Of a stretch of DNA of 5,649 bases, positions 1 through 5,459 are shown one piece after another. The translations under genes were made by a program, and so were the position numbers. Location of the stretch: positions 1 through 5,649 of the forward strand of contig JAGWSK010000315.1 of NCBI GenBank assembly GCA_028869355.1. Direction: 5' to 3'. The notes under the pieces were generated by a model. It was not told where the DNA came from. It worked only from the letters and a program-made list of their open reading frames with translations, and made no database searches. Origin of the DNA: Alphaproteobacteria bacterium (lineage in GTDB: Bacteria > Pseudomonadota > Alphaproteobacteria > Micropepsales > Micropepsaceae). Positions within the stretch are counted from its first letter, which is position 1, and each line of letters opens with the position of its first letter.

Positions 1-113
1 AAATGGCGAAATATGTCATGCGGATTCAGGTGGTCGATGATTTCTCGAAAATCGGCTTTGGCAAAGGCGGGTTTTGGGAAGACCGCGGCTATGAATGGTA
101 CGCCGGAATCTGA
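1..113 (+). CDS. C-terminal end of an unrecognised protein (partial)
   Basis: A reading frame open from the left edge ends at TGA 111-113. It gives about 36 residues from the ATG at position 3, beginning MAKYVMRIQV and ending EDRGYEWYAGI, rich in Gly and aromatic residues. I do not recognise the family. The ATG at position 3 may be internal, since only two bases precede it and no ribosome binding site can be judged. It is more likely the tail of a longer gene cut by the window edge than a complete small protein. The frame has sensible composition and no competing frame is better. A promoter-like -35 box overlaps its stop codon, consistent with a transcription unit boundary here. No function is proposed. 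Confidence 0.5.
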   Translation, partial: MAKYVMRIQVVDDFSKIGFGKGGFWEDRGYEWYAGI

Positions 114-137
114 CCGTTGTATCCACGCGGGTATAAT
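110..137 (+). promoter_or_regulatory. Candidate sigma-70 promoter upstream of the oxidoreductase operon
   Basis: A perfect TATAAT -10 hexamer lies at 132-137. Sixteen bases upstream is CTGACC (110-115), a 4 of 6 match to TTGACA that overlaps the stop codon of the upstream gene. Transcription would begin near 144, giving a leader of about 90 nucleotides before the ATG at 236. The -10 box is strong but the -35 is only fair. The terminator-like hairpin at 180-209 lies between this promoter and the gene, which complicates the assignment. Confidence 0.4.
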
Positions 138-179
138 GCATTGCGCCGCGGGCCTGTGGTAGCATAGCCGACGCGGTAA

Positions 180-209
180 GCGCGGCCGTCCGGCCTATGC
201 GCTGTTTTT
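180..209 (+). terminator. Terminator- or attenuator-like hairpin with T run
   Basis: GCGCGGCC (180-187) pairs with GGCC (192-195) and GCGC (199-202) around a GTCC loop, with a three-base TAT bulge in the second arm. The stem is followed at once by TGTTTTT (203-209). This GC-rich stem plus T run is the form of a Rho-independent terminator. It could end transcription of the upstream gene, or act as an attenuator in the leader of the oxidoreductase operon, since it lies downstream of the TATAAT box at 132-137. The bulge weakens the stem. Confidence 0.4.
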
Positions 210-223
210 CGGGCTTTCAGATT

Positions 224-228
224 GGGAG
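224..228 (+). promoter_or_regulatory. Ribosome binding site that sets the start of the iron-sulfur subunit
   Basis: GGGAG at 224-228 sits 7 bases before ATG 236. The upstream in-frame ATG at 197 lies inside the hairpin at 180-202, has no Shine-Dalgarno sequence, and would add 13 residues (starting MRCFSGF) not expected for this family. The start at 236 gives MVTLKVNGQ, the normal first strand of the ferredoxin-like domain. Confidence 0.7.
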
Positions 229-235
229 ACATTCG

Positions 236-691
236 ATGGTCACATTGAAGGTGAACGGTCAAACACACACGCTCGACATCGAGCCCGATATGCCGCTGCT
301 ATGGGCCATCCGTGACGAGATCGGCCTGACCGGCACCAAATTCGGCTGCGGCATCGCACAATGCGGCGCCTGCACGGTCCATATCGACGGAGTGGCAATG
401 CGGTCCTGCTCAGTCACGGTGTCCAGCGCGTCGGGCAAGGAGATCACGACCATCGAAGGTCTTGCTTCACCGGATGGCAAGCTGCATCCGGTGCAGGCCG
501 CCTGGATCGCCGAAGACGTGCCGCAATGCGGATATTGTCAGTCGGGCCAGATCATGGCGGCTTCCGCCCTGCTAAGACAAAAGCCCAATCCAACGGATGC
601 CGATATCGACGGCATCACGAATATCTGCCGTTGCGGGACGTATATCCGGATCCGCCGCGCAATTCATCGGGCCGCGGCGACGAAGGCGTGA
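236..691 (+). CDS. (2Fe-2S)-binding small subunit of an IorA-type molybdenum hydroxylase
   Basis: A 151-residue electron-transfer subunit of the xanthine oxidase family, closest in form to the alpha subunit of isoquinoline 1-oxidoreductase. The N-terminal plant-ferredoxin-like domain (residues 1-75) binds one [2Fe-2S] cluster through C38, C43, C46 and C58 (GCGIAQCGACTV motif). The C-terminal four-helix domain binds the second through C98 and C101 (QCGYCQSGQI) and C131 and C133 (NICRCGTYIRIR). All eight ligands are present and the length is normal for the family. The clusters carry electrons from the molybdenum centre of the large subunit, encoded 38 bases downstream. The protein has no signal peptide of its own; in related periplasmic enzymes the small subunit is carried out with the Tat-tagged large subunit (inference here). 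The start is ATG 236, with GGGAG 7 bases upstream. The true substrate is not visible, so no symbol is given. Confidence 0.93.
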   Translation: MVTLKVNGQTHTLDIEPDMPLLWAIRDEIGLTGTKFGCGIAQCGACTVHIDGVAMRSCSVTVSSASGKEITTIEGLASPDGKLHPVQAAWIAEDVPQCGYCQSGQIMAASALLRQKPNPTDADIDGITNICRCGTYIRIRRAIHRAAATKA

Positions 692-729
692 TTCGCGACC
701 ACCACCACCAACGCTAACGGGAGATTCCC

Positions 730-2928
730 ATGGGACACATTGATTCCGTTCGCGGCGAAAACGGTTTGTCGCGCCGCAAATTCATCGTCACCGGCGTGTC
801 CGCAGCCGGCGGATTGGCACTGGGGTTCAGCTTCCCCGTAACTGCGAGTGCCCGGCCACTGCCCGCCCAACCCTGGAGCACTGAAGCAGTTGCGCCCGAT
901 GAAATCAGCGCCTGGATCGTGATCGATCCGGACGAGACCATCACCATCCGCATTCCGCATTCGGAAATGGGGCAGGGGGCGGCGACGTCCAATCCCATGC
1001 TGGTCGCCGAAGAGCTCGAATGTGACTGGGCGAAGATCAAGGGCGAATTCGCTTCGCCCAATCGCAATGTCCGCGAGAAGAATGTCTATCGCGACCAGAA
1101 CACGGTTGGTTCCCGCGGCGTCGCAACCTCGTGGCAGTATTTGCAGCAGGCAGGCGCAAGCGCCCGGGCGCGACTGATTCAGGCGGCCGCGAATCGCTGG
1201 AATGTGCCGGCGTCGGAATGTGCGGCCGAGAATGGCGCGGTCATTCACAAGCCGAGCAATCGCCGCCTGACCTACGGTCAGGTCGCAGCGGACGCCGCGA
1301 AAGTCAAACTCGACAAGGAACCCGCAATTAAAACGCCCGATCAGTTCAAGCTGATCGGCAAGCCTTTGCCGCGTCTCGATACGCCGGTGAAGGTCAATGG
1401 CGAAGCCAAATTCGGTCTCGATGCCAAAGTGCCGAACATGGCCTATGCGGCCGCGATGTCGTGTCCGGTGCCCACCGGCACGCTGGCTTCGGTGGACGAG
1501 AGCGGCCTTGCCGGTAAGCGCGGCATCGTCAAAGTCGTAAAGCTGAAGGACGCCGTGGTGGTGGTTGCCGACAATACCTGGCGCGCCATGGAAGGACTGA
1601 AGGCGCTGAAGATCGCCTGGAATTTCGGCCCGGCGGGAAGCTCCGACAGCGCGCAGATGAAGCAGATGTATCGCGACACGCTGACCGAGCCGATGATCCA
1701 GGTGCGCGGCGATGGTGACGCCGCCGGCGCGCTGTCCAATGCACCGAAAGTCATTGAAGCATTGTACGAAGCGCCGCATCTGGCACATGCGCCGATGGAA
1801 CCGCTGAACGCAACCGCGTGGGTGCAGCCGAATCGGGTTGATGTATGGATTGGCACGCAGACCGCGCTGGCGACACTGCAGCAGGCTTCCGAAGCATCCG
1901 GCATGAAGCAGGAACAGGTTTACATCCACAACGCCTATGTCGGTGGCGGCTTCGGGCGGCGCTCGAAGCACGACGAAATGGAACACGCCATTGCCGCATC
2001 GCGCGAAGTGGGACGGCCGGTGAAAGTGACATGGAGCCGCGAGCAGGATATCCGTGGTGATCGTTACCGTCCGCAGGCGGCGGCAAAATTCCGCGCCGCG
2101 CTTGGCCCCGACGGAATGCCGATCGCGGTCGAAGCCAAAGTCGCAGTGGGATCAATCAACCGTTCGGTCGGCCGTCCGACCGAAAACGGCATCGAGGGGC
2201 AGGCGGTCGATGGCATCGTCAACTCGCCCTACAAAATCCCCAATTTCTATGTCGGCGGCGTGATGAAGAACACGCATTTGCCGGTGCATTTCTGGCGTTC
2301 CGTCGGCGGATCGCAGAACTGCTTCTTCTATGAAAGCTTCATCGACGAACTCGCCCATGCGGCGGGGAAAGACCCGTATCAATTCCGCCGCGCCATGGTG
2401 GAGCGCAAGGATTTCGTCGGTGTACTGGAAGCACTGCACGACAAGAGCAACTGGACGAGCCGGCTGCCGCGTGGCCGCGGCCGGGGAATTGCAGTGGCGG
2501 AAAATCACGGCTCAGTCGTTGGCACCGTTGCGGAAGTGACGGTGGCCGATCGCGATCAGATCAAGGTCGACCGATTGGTCGTCGCGGTGGACTGCTATCA
2601 TGTGGTCAATCCGAAGATCATCGAAGCGCAAATGGAATCGGGCGCGATGTTCGGACTTTCGGCCGCGCTTTGGGGCGAGATGACGGTGAAGGACGGCCAG
2701 GTGCAGGAACTGAACTTCGACAAATACCGCATTGTGCGTCAGGCCGAAGCGCCGAAAGTCGAAGTCCATCTGGTGCCTTCGGGCGGGCCGAAATTTGGCG
2801 GCATCGGCGAATGCGGTACGGCGACCATCGCCCCGGCGGTCGTCAATGCGATCTTTGCCGCCACCGGCAAGCGCGTGCGCGAACTGCCGTTGAAGAACGT
2901 CAAGCTGTCGCAGCTCGCGAGCCTATAA
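730..2928 (+). CDS. Molybdopterin-binding large subunit, xanthine dehydrogenase family (IorB-type), Tat-exported
   Basis: A 732-residue catalytic subunit of a molybdenum hydroxylase, of the single-chain beta-subunit type found with a two-cluster small subunit. The N-terminus carries a twin-arginine signal (LSRRKFIV at 13-20, then a Gly/Ala-rich hydrophobic stretch to about 42), so the folded cofactor-loaded enzyme is expected in the periplasm. Family motifs include SEMGQG (78-83), MEPLNATA (356-363), VGGGFGRR (404-411, cofactor-binding glycine loop), RSVGGSQN (523-530) and GIGECGTATIAPAVVNAI near the end. E694 in the GIGE motif matches the catalytic glutamate that activates the Mo-bound water. 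GGGAG at 719-723, 6 bases before ATG 730, supports the start. It forms an operon with the small subunit 38 bases upstream. Likely chemistry is hydroxylation of an N-heterocycle or oxidation of an aldehyde. No FAD subunit, cytochrome c or XdhC-like chaperone gene follows, so the electron acceptor is unknown. Family confidence is high, substrate confidence low. Confidence 0.93.
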   Translation: MGHIDSVRGENGLSRRKFIVTGVSAAGGLALGFSFPVTASARPLPAQPWSTEAVAPDEISAWIVIDPDETITIRIPHSEMGQGAATSNPMLVAEELECDWAKIKGEFASPNRNVREKNVYRDQNTVGSRGVATSWQYLQQAGASARARLIQAAANRWNVPASECAAENGAVIHKPSNRRLTYGQVAADAAKVKLDKEPAIKTPDQFKLIGKPLPRLDTPVKVNGEAKFGLDAKVPNMAYAAAMSCPVPTGTLASVDESGLAGKRGIVKVVKLKDAVVVVADNTWRAMEGLKALKIAWNFGPAGSSDSAQMKQMYRDTLTEPMIQVRGDGDAAGALSNAPKVIEALYEAPHLAHAPMEPLNATAWVQPNRVDVWIGTQTALATLQQASEASGMKQEQVYIHNAYVGGGFGRRSKHDEMEHAIAASREVGRPVKVTWSREQDIRGDRYRPQAAAKFRAALGPDGMPIAVEAKVAVGSINRSVGRPTENGIEGQAVDGIVNSPYKIPNFYVGGVMKNTHLPVHFWRSVGGSQNCFFYESFIDELAHAAGKDPYQFRRAMVERKDFVGVLEALHDKSNWTSRLPRGRGRGIAVAENHGSVVGTVAEVTVADRDQIKVDRLVVAVDCYHVVNPKIIEAQMESGAMFGLSAALWGEMTVKDGQVQELNFDKYRIVRQAEAPKVEVHLVPSGGPKFGGIGECGTATIAPAVVNAIFAATGKRVRELPLKNVKLSQLASL

Positions 2929-2941
2929 GGCTGAACAGTTT

Positions 2942-2971
2942 GTGGGGGGAGGCAGCGTCGCGCCTCCCCAC
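2942..2971 (+). terminator. GC-rich hairpin after the oxidoreductase operon
   Basis: GGGGAGGC (2946-2953) pairs perfectly with GCCTCCCC (2962-2969) around an 8-base loop, and two further pairs (2942-2943 with 2970-2971) form after a 2-base bulge. It begins 13 bases after the stop of the large subunit. Position and stability suit a transcription end, but no T run follows on the + strand, so it may be a 3' stabilising hairpin or a non-canonical terminator. Confidence 0.4.
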
Positions 2972-3067
2972 GACAGCGCCGCGCGGGTAGCGCGCTCATG
3001 GCTTGCCTCGGCTGTGTGCCGGCGCAAATTCCCCGTCGCAAGGGAACCCGCAGCTTTCAGCTCAAAC

Positions 3068-3120
3068 GATAATATCCTTAACTATTAGCCATTTGACCAT
3101 GACACGGGCGAGGTTAATGT
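3068..3120 (+). promoter_or_regulatory. AT-rich promoter-like region upstream of the RlpA gene
   Basis: This is the only AT-rich stretch in the 257-base gap. TTGACC (3093-3098) is a 5 of 6 match to a -35 box. TAATGT (3115-3120), 16 bases further on, is a poor -10. A second -10-like hexamer, GATAAT (3068-3073), has no clear -35. The stretch also holds TTAACTAT (3078-3085) and, on the other strand, CATTAACC (3119-3112), both resembling TTAACCAT half-sites bound by the alphaproteobacterial cell-cycle regulator CtrA. Location supports a promoter for the RlpA gene; the exact boxes are uncertain. Confidence 0.35.
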
Positions 3121-3133
3121 TAGCGGCCAGAGT

Positions 3134-3164
3134 CGATTCGCCGTGGGGGCGGCGTGGTGAATCG
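3134..3164 (+). other. Inverted repeat in the 5' leader of the RlpA gene
   Basis: CGATTCGCC (3134-3142) can pair with GGTGAATCG (3156-3164), nine pairs including one G-U, around a 13-base G-rich loop. It ends 7 bases before the AGGAG ribosome binding site (3172-3176) of the gene starting at 3186. In RNA it could fold close to the ribosome site; as DNA it could be an operator. No T run follows, so it is not a terminator. Confidence 0.3.
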
Positions 3165-3185
3165 GACGCGTAGGAGCCGTTCGAG

Positions 3186-3866
3186 ATGAGGCACGGTTAC
3201 GGCAAATTTGCCGTCGTTATTCCCTTGGCGGGTCTGATTGCCGCCTGTGCAACTCCGGCAAGAATCCCGCCACCGATGGTCGCACGTGTCGGGCCGCCGG
3301 CCAGACCGGTGGCGCCGCCGGCCGTGCCGGCCGCACCTGAGCCGCACCCGGCGTACAAAGTCGGTGGCCCGTATCAGGTCAACGGCATCTGGTATTACCC
3401 GCAGGAGCAGCCGAATTACGATGCCACCGGAATCGCCTCCTGGTATGGTCAGGATTACCAAGGGAAGCCAACCGCGGACGGCGAGATCTTCGACATGAAC
3501 GCGGTGACCGGCGCTCATCCAACCCTGCCGATGCCGGTCAATGTGCGCGTGACCAATCTGCAAAACGGCCGTTCGGTTGTCGTGCGCATCAATGACCGCG
3601 GGCCTTATGTGAATGGCCGCATCCTTGATGTGTCCGAACACGCGGCTGAGCTGTTGGGCTTTCGCGCCGACGGATTGGCGCGGGTGCGCGTCACCTTTCT
3701 TGGCCGGGCGGAGCTGAACGGTCCGGGCTTGGCCTCGCCGGCCGAAGAAACTCCGATGGCGATTGCCACCGCGATTCCTGCGGCTCCCGTAACCTCAGTG
3801 GAAGTCGGGATGTTGCCACCGGTCACAGGCGTGGCGATGGCCGCAGAAAAGCCGGTCGCTTCCTGA
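3186..3866 (+). CDS. rlpA: RlpA-family septal lytic transglycosylase lipoprotein, ended by an in-frame TGA before its SPOR domain
   Basis: A 226-residue lipoprotein of the rare-lipoprotein-A family, which cleaves peptidoglycan strands lacking stem peptides at the division septum in studied bacteria. Residues 1-20 are a lipoprotein signal with lipobox I18-A19-A20-C21. A Pro/Ala-rich linker (22-56) follows. The conserved alphaproteobacterial block YKVGGPYQVNGIWYYP leads into the double-psi beta-barrel (about 80-175), with GIASWYG (82-88), TADGEIFDMN (96-105), AHPTLP (110-115), VRVTNLQNGR (120-129), INDRGP (135-140) and RILDVS (145-150). E100 and D137 are the likely catalytic acids by family position. 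A second low-complexity linker runs to TGA 3864-3866. AGGAG (3172-3176), 9 bases before ATG 3186, supports the start. The protein stops before its peptidoglycan-binding domain, which continues in the same frame to 4184. The short form should still be exported and may be active, but would lack SPOR-based targeting to the septum. Confidence 0.88.
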   Translation: MRHGYGKFAVVIPLAGLIAACATPARIPPPMVARVGPPARPVAPPAVPAAPEPHPAYKVGGPYQVNGIWYYPQEQPNYDATGIASWYGQDYQGKPTADGEIFDMNAVTGAHPTLPMPVNVRVTNLQNGRSVVVRINDRGPYVNGRILDVSEHAAELLGFRADGLARVRVTFLGRAELNGPGLASPAEETPMAIATAIPAAPVTSVEVGMLPPVTGVAMAAEKPVAS

Positions 3867-3884
3867 CCCACGCCGGTAGAACAA

Positions 3885-4184
3885 ATGATCCTGCCGCCTC
3901 TACCGGAAACCGTGGACGGGCAGGTGATCGAGATGCCGGTTCCGGCAACAACTGCACTCTATGTGCAGGCAGGTGCGTTTCTTTCGCTCACCAATGCCAA
4001 TTATCTCGCTTCGCGGTTGAGCAGCGCGGGCGCAAAGGTGTCCACCGGGACCAAGGACGGGCGGCCGATTTACCGGGTACGAGTGGGGCCATTCCAGTCG
4101 GTGGATGATGCCGATGCTGCGCTGACCGAGATTGAAGGGTTGGGCCAGAACGATGCCGAGATCGTGGTCGATCCGGCGGGGTAG
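3885..4184 (+). CDS. SPOR-domain tail of the split RlpA gene
   Basis: An open frame of 99 residues from ATG 3885, in the same frame as the RlpA gene and only 18 bases after its TGA. Residues 1-22 continue a Pro-rich linker; residues about 25-97 form a SPOR domain with the paired strand motifs LYVQAGAF and YRVRVGPF and the helix NYLASRLSSAGA between them. SPOR domains bind peptide-free septal glycan in the periplasm. This piece has no signal peptide and no good ribosome site (only GGTAGA at 3875-3880), so it makes little sense as a separate protein. The six codons between TGA and ATG also read as linker (PTPVEQ). It is best seen as the C-terminal part of one gene of 333 codons (3186-4184) interrupted by a nonsense codon, through mutation, read-through or a sequence error. 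Confidence 0.6.
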   Translation: MILPPLPETVDGQVIEMPVPATTALYVQAGAFLSLTNANYLASRLSSAGAKVSTGTKDGRPIYRVRVGPFQSVDDADAALTEIEGLGQNDAEIVVDPAG

Positions 4185-4283
4185 ATCGGTCTGGGGTTTA
4201 AACGGGAAATTTATCCGCGCGATGCAAATTGCGTGCGAAAATGTTTTCTGAGTCCGGCAGTCTGCTCTTTCCGATTCAAATCC

Positions 4284-4290
4284 AGGAGGG
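4284..4290 (+). promoter_or_regulatory. Strong ribosome binding site that selects a GTG start
   Basis: AGGAGGG at 4284-4290 lies 5 bases before GTG 4296 (7 from its AGGAG core). The longest open frame would instead start at GTG 4233, but that codon has no Shine-Dalgarno sequence and would put 21 residues with two Cys in front of a normal signal peptide. The site therefore decides in favour of 4296. Confidence 0.75.
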
Positions 4291-4295
4291 CCATT

Positions 4296-5459
4296 GTGTC
4301 CGCTTTCCGTTTCGTAACTCCGCTGATGTTTGGCGCTGCGGTTGCCGCCGCGCCGGTCTTGTCCGCCGGCGCCCGCGCCGAAATCATGACCATCGCCAAA
4401 CAGGCGATGATCTACGATTACGACACGGATGAAGCCTTGTTCTGCAAGGACTGCGATCAGCCGATGCCGCCATCATCGATGAGCAAGCTGATGACCGTGG
4501 AAATGGTCTTCCAGCGCCTCAAAGACGGCCGGCTGAAGCCTACCGACACGATGCATGTTTCGGAGACGGCATGGCGGCAGGGACAGAAGGACAACGAATC
4601 CAAGATGTGGGTGGCGTTGAATTCCGACGTTCCGGTCGATGACCTGCTGAAGGGCATCATCGTCCAGTCCGGCGGTGATGCCTGCGTCGTGGTGGCGGAA
4701 GCCCTGGGCGGAAGCGAGCCGGCATTCGCCGACATGGAGAATGCGCGCGCCAAAGAACTCGGGTTGACGCATTCCCATTTTGCCAATTCCAGCGGAATGC
4801 CCGATCCCGGCCAGTACATGTCGTCGGAGGACCTGGTCAAACTCGCGGCCCACATCATCCACGACTATCCTGAATACTACAAATATTTCGCGATCAAGGA
4901 CTTCACCTGGAGCAATATCAAGCAAGGCAACCGCAACACGCTGATCGGCGAAAGCACCGGAGTTGACGGGCTGAAAACCGGGCACACCGACGCGGGTGGC
5001 TACGGCTCGATCATCTCGGCGCAGCGTAATGGCCGGCGCCTGATTGTGATCATCAACGGCATGAAGACCGAGCGCGAACGCGCGGAAGAGGCACGCCGGC
5101 TGCTCGATATCGGCTATCGCGAATTCAAGGACTACAGGATCGCCGGCAAGGGTGACGTCCTGGCCAGCGCCGAACTTTGGGGCGGCACGAAGGATCTGGT
5201 CGGCGTGACGGTGAAAGACCCGCTGAAGGTGATGCTCTCGGTCGATTCACGCCCGCAGTTGAAAGTCACCCTGCGCTATGACGGCCCGATTCATGCGCCC
5301 ATTGCGGCGGGCCAGCAGATCGGAACCCTGATCGTTTCGGCTCCTGGAAGGCCCGACAAAGTCGTGCCTGCGGTGGCAGCCGAGTCGATTCCGGCCAACG
5401 GCTTGCTCGACAAGATGATGACCGGTTTACAGGCGCTGGTGTTCGGCGTCAGGGCGTGA
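4296..5459 (+). CDS. D-alanyl-D-alanine carboxypeptidase (PBP5/DacA family), secreted
   Basis: A 387-residue serine peptidase of the S11 family, which removes the terminal D-Ala from peptidoglycan pentapeptides in the periplasm. A signal peptide spans residues 1-28, with likely cleavage after ARA (26-28). The catalytic domain (about 30-275) has S61-M62-S63-K64 (nucleophile and general base) and K227-T228-G229. The third motif, SxN in the family, reads S125-G126-G127 followed by DAC, so the usual Asn is Gly. A CxxC pair (C50, C53) precedes the active serine by 8 residues, and C130 follows the SGG motif. Residues about 276-365 are the PBP5 C-terminal beta domain. The last 20 residues (GLLDKMMTGLQALVFGV) look like the amphipathic membrane anchor of the family. 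The length is normal. The gap from the SPOR stop is 111 bases, with no convincing promoter. Its TGA overlaps the tmk start. The paralogue (dacA, dacC or dacF) cannot be fixed from sequence alone. Confidence 0.92.
   Translation: MSAFRFVTPLMFGAAVAAAPVLSAGARAEIMTIAKQAMIYDYDTDEALFCKDCDQPMPPSSMSKLMTVEMVFQRLKDGRLKPTDTMHVSETAWRQGQKDNESKMWVALNSDVPVDDLLKGIIVQSGGDACVVVAEALGGSEPAFADMENARAKELGLTHSHFANSSGMPDPGQYMSSEDLVKLAAHIIHDYPEYYKYFAIKDFTWSNIKQGNRNTLIGESTGVDGLKTGHTDAGGYGSIISAQRNGRRLIVIINGMKTERERAEEARRLLDIGYREFKDYRIAGKGDVLASAELWGGTKDLVGVTVKDPLKVMLSVDSRPQLKVTLRYDGPIHAPIAAGQQIGTLIVSAPGRPDKVVPAVAAESIPANGLLDKMMTGLQALVFGVRA

Noticed and set aside
197..235. A longer start (ATG 197) for the iron-sulfur subunit
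   Set aside because: The codon sits in a hairpin arm without a ribosome site, and the 13 extra residues do not fit the family N-terminus.
361..717. A 118-codon + strand frame inside the iron-sulfur subunit gene
   Set aside because: It is an out-of-frame shadow: the overlapping frame has all eight cluster cysteines and this one has no family features.
664..1986. A 440-codon open frame on the - strand opposite the molybdopterin subunit
   Set aside because: It lies wholly opposite well-supported genes, is rich in Arg, His and Gly as expected from the reverse of GC-rich codons, shows no recognisable domain, and spans two genes and their gap.
2975..2996. Second possible hairpin (AGCGC with GCGCT) after the oxidoreductase operon
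   Set aside because: Only five pairs around a 12-base loop in GC-rich sequence, with no T run; likely chance.
3289..3345. Repeated GCCGGCC-like units in the RlpA gene
   Set aside because: They encode the Pro/Ala-rich linker after the lipobox and are explained by GC-rich codon use, not by a separate repeat element.
4233..4295. A longer start (GTG 4233) for the carboxypeptidase
   Set aside because: It has no ribosome binding site and would add 21 residues before a normal signal peptide, while GTG 4296 has AGGAGGG at the right distance.
4185..4295. Possible promoter or operator in the gap before the carboxypeptidase, including the palindrome GTTTAAAC at 4196-4203
   Set aside because: No -35/-10 pair with sensible spacing was found, and an isolated 8-base palindrome is weak evidence.
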